Shown one piece after another: positions 37,752-46,975 of a stretch of 64,000 nt of DNA. Position 1 is the first letter of the stretch, and the number at the start of each line of letters is the position of its first letter. The notes beneath the pieces are model-generated. The model had not been told where the DNA came from, ran no database searches, and saw only the letters and a list, made by a program, of their open reading frames with translations. The stretch comes from Thermocatellispora tengchongensis (GTDB taxonomy: Bacteria > Actinomycetota > Actinomycetes > Streptosporangiales > Streptosporangiaceae), in contig NZ_JACHGN010000007.1 of assembly GCF_014202315.1 (NCBI RefSeq), positions 1 through 64,000 of the forward strand, written 5' to 3'. The position numbers and the translations under genes were made by a program.

Positions 37752-38141
37752 TCAATTCCGCTGGGCCGGGGTCGGATCATCCGCCGTAGTCGCCACATAT
37801 TCCAGGTTGTCGTCGATCAGGTGATCGAGCGCTTCTCTGGCGGCGGTCAGGCTGTTGATGGCGGACGAAAGGCGGGCTCGCTCCTGATCCATCGTGATCA
37901 AGGCTCGCAGCGCTTTCGCTCTGCTGGGCTCCGCCATGCAGGGGACTATCTCGGCGATGCTTCTGCTGGACATGCCGGCGGCCAGGAATTTCTGAATCAG
38001 CGCCACCCGCTCGACGTGATCGTCGTCGTAGTACCGCTGGCCGCTGGGGGATCTCCTGCTCACCAGCAGGCCCTGCTGCTCGTAGTAGCGCAGTGATCGA
38101 CGGCTTGCTCCTGTCCGGGCGGACAGCTCACCGATCCGCAT
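37752..38141 (-). CDS. MerR-family regulator
   Basis: A 129-residue MerR regulator. The DNA-binding domain is IGELSARTGASRRSLRYYEQQGLLVSRRSPSGQRYYDDDHVERV; a dimerisation coiled coil follows (about 75-115). No cysteine cluster is seen, so metal sensing is unlikely. An ATG at 38153 is also possible. A 10-bp dyad ACATCGATGT lies upstream at 38183-38192. It is the only MerR gene in the window and so a candidate partner of the promoter at 5265-5295, but 32 kb away. Confidence 0.9.
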   Translation of the reverse strand: MRIGELSARTGASRRSLRYYEQQGLLVSRRSPSGQRYYDDDHVERVALIQKFLAAGMSSRSIAEIVPCMAEPSRAKALRALITMDQERARLSSAINSLTAAREALDHLIDDNLEYVATTADDPTPAQRN

Positions 38142-38361
38142 CTCACCCCTCATGTGCATTGGGGCACAGAGACTTGCCCATGACATCGATGTAAGCGTTC
38201 AGCGTAGCCCAGGGCTCGCGACCCCGGTGTCAGGGCATCCGGTCGCCGGCCTCTCGTCTCGTCTGCTCACCGTCCGGTGGTGCCCGTCACGACCTCCCCG
38301 ATGCGCGGCAGCGTGGCGGGCATGGAGTCGCAGGCCAGGATGTCGGGATAGGCTTCCGGCC

Positions 38362-38958
38362 ATGCCACCCGCTTCGCGCCGTACCGAATCCGGGTCGCAT
38401 CGCGGCGTCGAGACGCCGGCGTCTCAGGGACAGCAGGCCGCGCTGCGACTGGCTCGGCGGCAGTTCATCGGCGGCGTTCGCGTCGAGATGCAGACCCTCG
38501 CGAGCGAGCTCGGAGTGAGCCGCATGACCCTGAACCGCTGGGTCGGCAGTCGTGACCGGCTTCTGGGTGAGGTCAACTGGTCCCTGGCGAAACCCACCCT
38601 CGACCTTTGCCGCCGGCAGGCCACGGGTTCCGGGGTCGAGGCGGTGGCGCAGACCCTCGAACGCTTCATCGCCACGGGGCTGGCCTCCCCTTTCATGCAG
38701 ACCTTCCTGAAACAGGAGGGTGAGATCGCCCTGCGGATCCTGACCACGCGAAGCAGCGAACTGCAGCGCAACTACATCGCGTACGTGTCCGACCTGCTGC
38801 GGGAGGAGCTGCCCGGACCGGTCGGAGATCTGCCCATCGAGGATCTGGCCTATCTGGTCGTCCGCATCACCGAGTCGTTCTGCTACGTGGACATGATCAC
38901 CGGCGACGCGCCGGACGCCACCAAGGTCGGTGCGGCCATCAGGCTTCTGTTGTCCTGA
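38362..38958 (+). CDS. TetR-family regulator (QsdR-like)
   Basis: A 198-residue TetR-type regulator. The helix-turn-helix reads MQTLASELGVSRMTLNRWVGSRDRLLGEV (about 46-75), with a Ser/Arg-rich N-terminal tail. The C-terminal ligand domain resembles that of QsdR, a repressor of lactone-degrading genes in Rhodococcus; I base this on pattern memory. The 3' end overlaps the convergent hydrolase by 20 bp. The GTTAC-N12-GTAAC sites at 39752 and 40943 are its most likely operators. Confidence 0.82.
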   Translation: MPPASRRTESGSHRGVETPASQGQQAALRLARRQFIGGVRVEMQTLASELGVSRMTLNRWVGSRDRLLGEVNWSLAKPTLDLCRRQATGSGVEAVAQTLERFIATGLASPFMQTFLKQEGEIALRILTTRSSELQRNYIAYVSDLLREELPGPVGDLPIEDLAYLVVRITESFCYVDMITGDAPDATKVGAAIRLLLS

Positions 38959-39732
38959 TCGGCGATCCGGCCGCGTCGGCCACGTGGGTGTCGAGAAAGA
39001 AGCGCATCTCCTGGGCCACGAGTTCGGGCTCCTCGTAGCAGGCGAGGTGGCCCGCGTCGGCGAGCAGCACCGACCGGCCGCCGGGGATCTGCCGCACGTC
39101 CGCGATCTGTTTCTCCTGGTTGACCACGAAGTCCTGGCCGCCGAGCAGGTAGAAGACCGGCACTCTCAGCCGGGGGAGCTCGTCGGCCATGCTGGTGTAC
39201 ACGCCGCCGCCGAGCCACCCTCGCCACATCTTCTCCGTGACCGTGGGCATGGTGCGCAGCAGGTCGGTCGTCTTCGCGGGATCGTGTGAGATGCCCGCGA
39301 TGCCCGCCGTTATCGTCTCGATGTCGCCGTACGCGGCGTAGAAGCCCTCGATGACCGGGTCGCCCGCGGAGGTGCCGCCCGCGTTCCACGGCATGATCCC
39401 CACGACCGCCTGCACCTCGTCGGGGTGGTCCAAGGCGATCCGCATGCTGATGGCGCCTCCCAGTGACAGTCCGGCCGCGACGAAGCCGGTGAGCCCGATT
39501 TCGCGGCAGGCGTCGAAGACGGTTTCCGCGAGGCGAGAGAGATCGCCGTCGGCGTGCGCCCCGGCCGACCCCGCGTGTCCGGGGAGGTCCATGAGGACCG
39601 CGCGGTAGCCGTCGAGCAGCGGCTCGATCCCGGCCCAGCAGTCGATCGAGCAACCGAAGCCGGGAAGGAGGACGATGGCCCGCTGCCCGTCGCCGCGTTC
39701 CTCGTAGTGATCCCGTTGGTGGTGATGGGCAT
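38939..39732 (-). pseudogene. Alpha/beta hydrolase with N-terminal frameshift
   Basis: The body of the gene is an intact alpha/beta hydrolase: oxyanion segment LLPGFGCSIDCW, nucleophile elbow GLSLGG (serine), and catalytic histidine in ADAGHLACYEEPE. The only start with a ribosome site (AAGGGG) is the ATG at 39732, which reads MPITTNGIT and then falls into the wrong frame. The hydrolase frame, entered near 39703-39712, has no start codon nearby. One missing base would rejoin them. It is a recent pseudogene or a sequencing error. The operator at 39752-39773 sits right in front. Confidence 0.7.
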
Positions 39733-39751
39733 TGGACCACCCCTTGCGAGT

Positions 39752-39773
39752 GTTACTTTTTGGAATCTGTAAC
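39752..39773. promoter_or_regulatory. TetR-type operator GTTAC-N12-GTAAC (copy 1)
   Basis: A 22-bp dyad with 5-bp arms lies 20 bp before the hydrolase ATG. Arms and spacing equal those of the site at 40943-40964, which points to a single regulator, probably the TetR protein at 38362. Confidence 0.55.
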
Positions 39774-39861
39774 GTTGCCCGCAGGTTAACCGCGCCGCAG
39801 GAGCGTGCGCAAGGGGTCCGGCTCTCCGCCTCGCGGACTTCGATGGGACGGCGGCCTGGAG

Positions 39862-40917
39862 TCAGGACAACCGGCGCTTGAGGATCTTGCCCGTCGACGT
39901 CATGGGCAGGCTCGTGCGGAACTCCACGATCCGCGGGTACTTGTAGGACGCGAACTGGTCCTTGCCCCACGCGAGGATGTCGTCCTCATGGCCGGCCGCC
40001 TTGACGATGACGGCCTTGATCTCCTGCCCGTGCGACGGGTGCGGGACCCCGATCACGGCAACGAGGGAGACGGCCGGATGCTCCATGAGCACCTCCTCCA
40101 GCTCGCGCGGATACACGTTGAAGCCGCCGCGGATGATCAGATCCTTCGATCTGCCGACGATGCAGTAGAAGCCGTCCTCGTCCTTGCGGGCCAGGTCCCC
40201 GGTGCGGAACGAGCCGTCTTTGATCGCCTCCCTGGTGGCGTCCGGGCGGCCGTAGTAGCCCTAATGCTCCACCGGCAGCGCGGCGCCGCCCGAGGCGACC
40301 ACGCGCAACCGGCCCTTCAGGAGGTCGCCGCCCTCGACCTTGTCAAGCGCGCGGAGCAGCGCCCAGAACATCGTCGGGACGCCGGGGAACACGGTCACCC
40401 GTTTATCGATCATCGCGCGCAGTGCGGCCTCGGCCTGCGAACTACCGGAGCATCACGGCCGTGCACCCTTAGGCCGTCGCCGCGTTCCGGACGCACGTCA
40501 GAGCCAGTGAATGGAACAGCGGCGCCGCCAGCAGGTAGGTGTCGGGACGGGTTGGATCAAGGTCGTACAGGACGCCGACGGCCGCCACGTTGGTGAGCAG
40601 GTTATGGAGCTCCGCCCCCTTGGGCTGCCCCGTGGTTCCCGAGGTGTAGATGATGACGGCGGAGTCCTCGTCGTCAAGCGCCATGGTGCGGCACCGGCTC
40701 CGACCGGCCAGCGGCTCGCCCTGCCATGTGGTCGTGCCGTCGATCTCGGTGGCACCGATCGTCCGCGCCCCACGCCCTCCCGCGAGAGCTCCGCCGCGAG
40801 GAGGTCGGCGCGATGAGCCACCTCGCGGAAACTCAGCCGCCTCGGTCCGGCGACGATGGCCGTCCGCTCGCCATACCGGGACGCGGCCTCGTCGATCAGG
40901 GTTGCCAGGCTCGTCAT
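39862..40917 (-). pseudogene. Broken fatty acyl-CoA synthetase
   Basis: Three pieces of one AMP-forming acyl-CoA synthetase lie in different frames. The N-terminal piece from the ATG at 40917 reads MTSLATLIDEAASRYGERTA. The middle piece holds the AMP-binding motif IIYTSGTTGQPKGAE (about 40595-40640). The C-terminal piece holds GRSKDLIIRGG and the catalytic lysine in TSTGKILKRR. An in-frame TAG (plus-strand 40261-40263) interrupts LPVEH-GYYGRP, and at least two frameshifts occur near 40440-40470 and 40730-40780. Segments between motifs are also missing. The gene cannot make a working enzyme. Its promoter holds the operator at 40943. Confidence 0.85.
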
Positions 40918-40942
40918 GCCTCTCCCTCGGCTCACGCCTTGC

Positions 40943-40964
40943 GTTACATTGTTCATTATGTAAC
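40943..40964. promoter_or_regulatory. TetR-type operator GTTACAT-N8-ATGTAAC (copy 2)
   Basis: A 22-bp dyad with perfect 7-bp arms lies between the divergent broken synthetase and the oxidoreductase at 41002. It is the same length and core as the site at 39752. Confidence 0.65.
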
Positions 40965-41001
40965 ATCGCCTTTCAATCGCAGCTACCGCAGGAGATGACC
41001 G

Positions 41002-41853
41002 ATGAGCACGGCCGGCCGCGAGGTCCATCTGGTGGCACGCCCGACCGGGATGCCCTCCCCGGAGAACTTCTCGATCGTGGAGGTCGACGTCCCCGATCCG
41101 GGCCCCGGAGAGGTGCTCGTACGTAACGACTGGATGTCCGTCGACCAGTCGATGCGAGGCCGGATGCGCGACGTCCCGTCGTATCTTCCGCCGTTCACGC
41201 TCAACGCTCCGATGGAAGGGGCAGCCGTCGGCACGGTCGTCGCGTCGCGGACCGAGGCGCTTCGACCGGGTGACACGGTGTGGCACCACCTCGGCTGGCG
41301 CGACTACACCCTCGTCAAGGCGGAGGAGACTCATCGCCTGGACACCGCGGGCGTGAACAGCTCGGAGTACCTCGGCGTCCTCGGCATGCCGGGTCTCACC
41401 GCGTACCTGGCGCTGACCGAGATCGCGCCCGTGCGCCAGTACGCCGTGCCCGCACCGGTGCCGCCGACGCAGATCATCCGAGCCCCGGGGCGAGCGGTTC
41501 TACCAGCTCAGGTTCCAAGAGCCCGGTCCCCGGAGGAGATGCTGATGCGCGACGTCGGCCGCTCGCTCGCCGCGATCCTCAACGACCGCTACGACCTGCG
41601 TGAGACCTCGCTCTTCGTCACCGGCGGCGCCGATCCCGTCACGACCTTCATGCGCGTTCACACCGGTGCGAGGGCGTTCGAGAACCTCAGCACTCTTGTC
41701 GTCCACGGCGCGGGGCATTGGGTGCATCAGCAGGCTCCGGACAGGGTGAACCAGGCGCTACTGGCCCACCTGCGTCGCGTGGACGGCTCCCTGGGATCGC
41801 CAGACCTACCATCGGCACGAGCCCTGCCCGCACACCTGGGACATGTCAGTTGA
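41002..41853 (+). pseudogene. Chimaeric remnant: oxidoreductase N-terminus joined to epoxide-hydrolase C-terminus
   Basis: The first 146 residues are the N-terminal, substrate-binding half of a medium-chain reductase of the curcumin/2-alkenal reductase type (VHLVARPTGMPSPENFSIVE...GMPGLTAYLALTEIAPVR). The Rossmann half is missing. From about 41480 the sequence turns into the C-terminal part of an alpha/beta epoxide hydrolase: FYQLRFQEPG in another frame, then EEMLMRDVGRSL and [23 protein letters not shown] in this frame. The product is a 283-residue fusion that cannot fold as either enzyme. A deletion fused two neighbouring genes. Confidence 0.75.
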
Positions 41854-42498
41854 CCGTCATCCGTACGCCCGCGAGCCCGGCGACTTCCTGCGCGCCCGGG
41901 TGCGCCCGCAGGACGTGGCCTCCCACTTCGATCATCGCGTGAACGTTCGCGCCGGTTCCTCACGAGCGGGACCAGGGCGAACGGGATCCCGAACGACAAC
42001 ACGACCTGGCTGAACACCAGCGCCCGGGTGGGTTCGACGCCGAACGCGAGCACGGCCAGGGCCGGCACCACGGCGAGGCTTCTCCGCACGTACAGCGGAA
42101 TCCGGCGGCGGAGGAAGCCCTGCATCACCACCTGGCCCGCGTAGACGGGTCCGTACGTACGGCATAGACGTCCGGGAGCAGGCGACGCCCGGACGCGCCC
42201 GCACCCCGGCACACGCCGCCTGCCGGCGTGAGGCGGGGGCCGCATGAGCTACCGGGCCGGCGAGCGGCTCGGGCGACGGGCACACCTGGTCGAAACCACC
42301 TCGATGGAGGCACCCCGTACTGGACTATGTGCGGTGCGATTGAGGCCGAAATCCGCATCGCGAATGCCCACCGGTTAGAGCGAGCTTCCAATGTTCACAC
42401 CGACCGCCGCTGAGAGAGAAGGCCCCTACCGCCTCCACCTACCAGGGAGTGACGGTTCGTCTTGCGGTCGTGGCGCGGTCATGATCTTGGGAATGATT
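41854..42498. other. Gene-poor stretch with a transporter fragment
   Basis: This region before the tRNA terminator holds no intact gene. It contains the Nramp fragment at 41945-42145 and, at 41855-41945 on the plus strand, a short protein-like reading ([20 protein letters not shown]) I cannot place. From 42150 to 42490 I see nothing. Confidence 0.5.
41945..42145 (-). pseudogene. Fragment of an Nramp/MntH metal transporter
   Basis: On the minus strand about 65 residues read [20 protein letters not shown]...[20 protein letters not shown], which is the C-terminal membrane region of Nramp-family manganese/iron transporters. The rest of the gene is absent and neither a start nor the N-terminal motif DPGN is found. 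It is a deletion remnant in the decay zone. Confidence 0.7.
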
Positions 42499-42536
42499 AA
42501 GGCCCTGGTCTCCGATTGCTCGGTGACCAGGGCCTT
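42499..42536 (-). terminator. Terminator of the tRNA-fMet gene
   Basis: A perfect 11-bp stem (AAGGCCCTGGT / ACCAGGGCCTT) begins 2 nt after the encoded CCA end of the tRNA on the minus strand and is followed by TTAATCATT. Confidence 0.85.
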
Positions 42537-42538
42537 CT

Positions 42539-42615
42539 TGGTAGCGGGGGCAGGATTTGAACCTGCGACCTCTGGGTTATGAGCCCAGCGAGCTACCGAA
42601 CTGCTCCACCCCGCG
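42539..42615 (-). tRNA. Initiator tRNA-Met (CAT anticodon)
   Basis: The minus strand folds as a complete 77-nt tRNA including an encoded CCA end. The anticodon arm CTGGG-CTCATAA-CCCAG has the CAT anticodon and the three consecutive G:C pairs that mark initiator tRNAs. The first base does not pair with position 72 (C against T), another initiator trait. D arm and T arm (GCAGG-TTCAAAT-CCTGC) are normal. Confidence 0.96.
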
Positions 42616-42630
42616 TTGCGTTGTGTCTAA

Positions 42631-42660
42631 AGACTATCGGGATCGCGGGGGTGAGGCAAA
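42631..42660 (-). promoter_or_regulatory. Promoter of the tRNA-fMet gene
   Basis: On the minus strand TTTGCC (42655-42660), an 18-nt spacer and TAGTCT (42631-42636) precede the tRNA 5' end by 15 nt. Confidence 0.5.
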
Positions 42661-42668
42661 TCAGGTCG

Positions 42669-45638
42669 CTAGCCGCTGGTTGTGGGGGCCGGGGTCGGAG
42701 TGGCCGACGGGGTTGTGGTGGTGGTTGGTGTCGGGGTCGGGGTGGGGGTGGTGGTGCCCGTGGGGAGTTTGCCGGCGTTGAGGCGGTTCAGGGCGTCCTG
42801 GAGGCGGGCCTGGGCCTCGCCGTAGGCGGCCCAGTCGGGCGGGTTGGCGGACAGGGCCTTGCGGGCGTCGTCCTGGGCCTTGCGGGCGTCGTCGATCGCC
42901 TTGTTGAGCTGCGCGGCGGAGGTCTCGTTCGGGACCGTGGCCTGGTTGTCGTTCTGCTGGTCGGTCTGCTCCTCGGTGGGCGCCTGCGCGCCGGTGCCCT
43001 CGAAGACCTGCTTGAGGGCGCCGTCCAGGGTGTCGGCGGAGCCGACCTTGTTGCCGTAGGAGACCAGGACGCGGCGCAGGATCGGGTACGGCTCCTGGCC
43101 GGAGGCCGCCGCCGTCTGGACGTAGACCGGTTCGACGTAGACCAGGCCGCCGGCGAACGGGAGGGTGAGCAGGTTGCCGTAGCGGATCTGGGCCTGGCCC
43201 AGGCCGAGCAGGTTCAGCTCACCGGAGAACTTGTTGGTGAAGTTGTTCTGGACCTGGCCGGGGCCGGGGATGGTGGTGTTGGACGGCATGCGCAGGATGC
43301 GGAGCTTGCCGTAGTCGGGGCCCGGTGTCGCGTCCACTGCCATGAAGGCCGCGAGGTTCGGGCCCTGGCGGGGGACGAACGTCGTGGTGAGCGAGAAGGA
43401 CGGCGCCTGGGCGTCGGGCATCTTGACCGACAGGTAGTACGGCGGCTGCTTGATGTCGCCCTCGCGCAGGGACGGGTCGTTGGGGACGTTCCAGAAGTCC
43501 TGGCCGCTGTAGAAGGCGTTGGGGTCTTCGATGTGGTAGCGCGAGAGGATGTCGCGCTGCACCTTGAACAGGTCCTCCGGGTAGCGCAGGTGCGACCGCA
43601 GGTCGGCGCTCATCTCGTCGGCCGACTTGACGATGCCGGGGAACGCGTTGCGCCAGGTCTCCAGGATCGGGTCGCGGTCGCCCCAGGCGTACAGGGTGAC
43701 GGTGCCGTCGTAGGCGTCGACGGTGGCCTTCACCGAGTTGCGCATGTAGTTGATCTCGTCGCGGGGCTGCTGCGGGATCGTACGGGTGTCGGTGGCGGTG
43801 TCGCGCACCATGTCGCCGAAGCTGCGCCGCTCGGAGTACGGGTAGTCGTTGGACATCGTGTAGCCGTCGACGATCCAGGTGACGCGGCCGTCCACGATCG
43901 CCGGGTAGGGGTTGGCGTCCATCTGGAGGAACGGCGCCACCTTGGCGATCCGCTCGCGCGGGTTGCGGACGTACAGGATCTGCGACTTCTCGTTGATGTC
44001 ACCCGACAGCAGGATGTTCGTCTCGCTGTACTTCGCGGCGTAGAGCAGCCGGTTGAAGAACGACCCGACGGGCACGCCGCCCTTGCCGGTGTAGCTGGTG
44101 TTCTGCTGGCCGGTGCCGCTGCTGAGCGGGTAGTCGAGCTCCTGGCCCTGGCCGGAGCCGCCGCCGGCGATGACGTACTCGGTGGAGGACGACTCGCCGA
44201 AGTAGATCCGCGACTCCTTCAGGCCGCTGCGCTGGACGAGGTCGCCGGTGACCGGCATGTCCTTGGCGTCGAAGTTGGGCAGGCCCTCGGAGTCGACCTC
44301 GTTGCCGGGCGCGGCCACGATGCCGTAGCCGTGGGTGTAGACGAGGTGGCGGTTGATCCAGTTGTCCTGCTCCGGCGGCGGGCCGGTCAGCTCGCGAACC
44401 GCCACCACGGTGTCGCGCATCTGGCCCTGGGTGTCGCGGTAGCGATCGACGTCGAGTTGGTCGGGGAAGTCGTAGTAGCCGCGGATGCGCTGCTTTTGCT
44501 GGTAGGTCTTGGAGACCAGGCTCGGGTCGAGCAGGCGCACGCCGGAGATGGAGGAGTCGGAGTTGACGTCGGCCTTGGCCGGGTCGCCCTGGGCGTCGTA
44601 GTTGATCACCTCGGACTTGTCGACGCCGTACGCCTCTCGGGTCGCCACGATGTTGCGCCCGATGTACTCCCGCTCACGGGCCTGCTGGTTCGGCTTGACC
44701 TGGAACTGCTCGACGAGGGCCGGGTAGACCCCGCCGATCAGGATGGCCGAGAGCACGAGCAGGCCGAACGCCACGCCGGGGATCATGCCGCCGGGGCGTA
44801 CGACGCCGGCGAAGAACAGCACGGCGCAGATCAGCGCGATGATCGCCAGTATGGTCTTGGCCGGCAGCACCGCGTTCACGTCGGTGTAGGACGCGCCGTC
44901 CACGAACCCGCGGTCGGAGAAGACCAGGCCGAACCGGTCGATCCAGTAGGCGATGGCCTTGAGCAGCACGAACACACCGACCAGGACCGACAGGTGGACC
45001 CGCGCGGCGCGCGAGGCGTGCACGCCGGGCGACTGCAGCCGGAACCCGCCGTAGAGGTAGTGCACGATCGCGGCCAGCACGGCCGAGATCACCACGGCGG
45101 TGAACAGGAACGTCAGCACCATCCGCAGGAACGGATAGGTGAACATGAAGAACGACTTGTCCATGCCGAACTCGGGATCGTTCGACCCGAACGGCTCGGC
45201 GTTGACGAACTGCAGCCAGGTGGGCCACTGCCCCGCGAGTGAGGAGCCGGAGAACAGCGCCAGCACCGCCATGCCGATCAGGAAGATCAGCTTGCGGTGC
45301 GGGTCGAGCGCCATCCGGTAGCGGTCGGCCCCGCTGGATCCCCCGAACATGGCGGGCCCGAACATCGGCCTGGTGCGGTAGGCCAGCACCATGTTGCCGC
45401 CCACGATGCCCACCATGAGCACGGCGCCGGCGAAGAAGAGCAGCACTTGCGTCATCAACACGCCGGAGAACACCGACGAGTAGTTCACCGCGTCGTACCA
45501 GAGGTAGTCGGTGTATATGCCGGCGAACAGGAAGAACAACGCCACGAGCGCCACGATCGCGATCACGACGGGCAGCAGAAGGCGTGGCCGACGGGGCAAG
45601 CGCATCGCCCTGCCGGCTCCGGGGGTCCGGAAGCTCAA
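42669..45638 (-). CDS. UPF0182 family membrane protein
   Basis: A 989-residue protein of the actinobacterial UPF0182 family. Seven membrane helices cover about residues 20-330. A large extracytoplasmic domain follows, with conserved stretches such as YTHGYGIVAAPGNEVD and RIAKVAPFLQMDANPYPAIVDGR. A C-terminal tail rich in Thr and Pro closes the protein, together with a short Ala/Asp helix repeat (DDARKAQDDARKAL). The biochemical role is unknown. The TTG at 45638 is chosen for its AAGGGG site 6 nt away; an in-frame ATG at 45605 is the other option. It is conserved beside the PDZ-protease gene in many actinomycetes. Confidence 0.93.
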   Translation of the reverse strand: MSFRTPGAGRAMRLPRRPRLLLPVVIAIVALVALFFLFAGIYTDYLWYDAVNYSSVFSGVLMTQVLLFFAGAVLMVGIVGGNMVLAYRTRPMFGPAMFGGSSGADRYRMALDPHRKLIFLIGMAVLALFSGSSLAGQWPTWLQFVNAEPFGSNDPEFGMDKSFFMFTYPFLRMVLTFLFTAVVISAVLAAIVHYLYGGFRLQSPGVHASRAARVHLSVLVGVFVLLKAIAYWIDRFGLVFSDRGFVDGASYTDVNAVLPAKTILAIIALICAVLFFAGVVRPGGMIPGVAFGLLVLSAILIGGVYPALVEQFQVKPNQQAREREYIGRNIVATREAYGVDKSEVINYDAQGDPAKADVNSDSSISGVRLLDPSLVSKTYQQKQRIRGYYDFPDQLDVDRYRDTQGQMRDTVVAVRELTGPPPEQDNWINRHLVYTHGYGIVAAPGNEVDSEGLPNFDAKDMPVTGDLVQRSGLKESRIYFGESSSTEYVIAGGGSGQGQELDYPLSSGTGQQNTSYTGKGGVPVGSFFNRLLYAAKYSETNILLSGDINEKSQILYVRNPRERIAKVAPFLQMDANPYPAIVDGRVTWIVDGYTMSNDYPYSERRSFGDMVRDTATDTRTIPQQPRDEINYMRNSVKATVDAYDGTVTLYAWGDRDPILETWRNAFPGIVKSADEMSADLRSHLRYPEDLFKVQRDILSRYHIEDPNAFYSGQDFWNVPNDPSLREGDIKQPPYYLSVKMPDAQAPSFSLTTTFVPRQGPNLAAFMAVDATPGPDYGKLRILRMPSNTTIPGPGQVQNNFTNKFSGELNLLGLGQAQIRYGNLLTLPFAGGLVYVEPVYVQTAAASGQEPYPILRRVLVSYGNKVGSADTLDGALKQVFEGTGAQAPTEEQTDQQNDNQATVPNETSAAQLNKAIDDARKAQDDARKALSANPPDWAAYGEAQARLQDALNRLNAGKLPTGTTTPTPTPTPTTTTTPSATPTPAPTTSG

Positions 45639-45875
45639 GGCCAACCCCTTGTCTTAAGAGCAACGGTCCGTGATTGGCAACCTACACCGGTGACGGCGCG
45701 GTCGCGGCGCGGCGCTCGGGCACGGTCCGGCCACATCCCCTCTGCCACCTGTACAGGGCCTAAAGAGGCCAACGGACGGAGGCGCGCGGTAGTGCCCCGG
45801 CTTTGGGAGATCTTTACCGGGCGATGCCCGTAAGGGTGATGCCGGTGTCCGTGATGTCGGTATCCGGGGGATGTG

Positions 45876-46925
45876 TCACGACGCGCCGCAGGACTCGACG
45901 CCAGTCGTGCGGTTCTCCCGCAGCGAGTCGATCGCCTGTACGGCCGCGCTCAGCGTGTCGACCTTGACCAGGCGCAGGCCGTCGGGCACGGCCTTGACCG
46001 CCTCGCCGCAGTTGGCCGCGGGGGTCAGGAAGATGGTCGCGCCGGCCTGGCGGGCGCCCACCATCTTCTGCTGGATGCCGCCGATCGGGCCGACCTTGCC
46101 CTCGGGGGTGATCGTGCCGGTGCCCGCGATCGACTTGCCGCCGGTCATCGAGCCGGGAGTGAGCTTGTCCACGATGCCGAGGGAGAACATCAGGCCCGCG
46201 CTCGGGCCGCCGACGTCGCCGACGCTGATGTCCACCTCGAACGGGAACTTGAAGCTGGCTTCCATGGTCACGCCGACCATGGACTTGCCGTCGGAGGTCG
46301 CGACCGTCTTGATCGGCACGGTGGTCCGCTTGCCCGCGCGGGTGACGCCGAAGGTGACCTGCTCGCCCGGTTTGTGCGCGCGCACGATCTCGGCGACCTT
46401 CTCCACGTCGGTGGCGGCGGTGCCGTCGACCTCGTTGATCTCGTCGCCCGGCTTCAGCGCGCCGTCGGCGGGCTTGCCCTTCTCGGTGGCCATGACCCTC
46501 ACCACCGAGGAGAACGGGATCTTGAGCTGGTTCAGCGCGGCGGCGGTGGCGTCGTCCTGGGAGGTGGTCATCTCCTGGGTGTTCTGCTGCTCGACCTCTT
46601 CGGCGGTGCTGGTGCGCGGGAAGATCGTCTCTTCCGGCACGACCGCGATCGTGGAGTCGACCCAGCCGCGCAGCGCGGTCAGCAGGTCGATGCTGGCGTC
46701 GGGCCCGCCCTGGTAGGCGACCGTGACCAGGCGCAGCGCGCCCGTGGTCGGGTAGGTCTGGCGACCCTTGATCGTGATGACCGGCTGCCCCTTGACGTCG
46801 CCGATGGTGTTCTCGGTCGGCCCCGGGCTCAGGACGACGTACGGCACCGGCATCAGCGCGCCCGCGACCCCCAGCACGAGGGTGAGCAGGCTCGCCACCA
46901 TCAAGGTCAGTGCTCGTCGGGACAT
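45876..46925 (-). CDS. PDZ domain, Lon-like membrane-anchored serine protease (YlbL type)
   Basis: A 349-residue protein with one N-terminal membrane anchor (about 6-28), a PDZ domain (about 130-210) and a Lon-type protease domain. The catalytic dyad is S242 in GGPSAGLMFSLG and K287 in IGGIQQKMVGA. The active site therefore faces outward. It is related to Bacillus YlbL. Substrates are unknown. It stands alone, between UPF0182 and moaE, all on the minus strand, and is a conserved neighbour of UPF0182. Confidence 0.93.
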   Translation of the reverse strand: MSRRALTLMVASLLTLVLGVAGALMPVPYVVLSPGPTENTIGDVKGQPVITIKGRQTYPTTGALRLVTVAYQGGPDASIDLLTALRGWVDSTIAVVPEETIFPRTSTAEEVEQQNTQEMTTSQDDATAAALNQLKIPFSSVVRVMATEKGKPADGALKPGDEINEVDGTAATDVEKVAEIVRAHKPGEQVTFGVTRAGKRTTVPIKTVATSDGKSMVGVTMEASFKFPFEVDISVGDVGGPSAGLMFSLGIVDKLTPGSMTGGKSIAGTGTITPEGKVGPIGGIQQKMVGARQAGATIFLTPAANCGEAVKAVPDGLRLVKVDTLSAAVQAIDSLRENRTTGVESCGAS

Positions 46926-46975
46926 GGACGAAGCCTATGCGCTCTCGCCACGCGGTAGCCGCGCCTCACTCCGCG

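Noticed and set aside
42579-45242. 887-codon open frame on the plus strand opposite UPF0182
   Set aside because: Starts within the tRNA gene region, is Val/Gly/Asp-rich and has no domain; UPF0182 on the minus strand is unmistakable.
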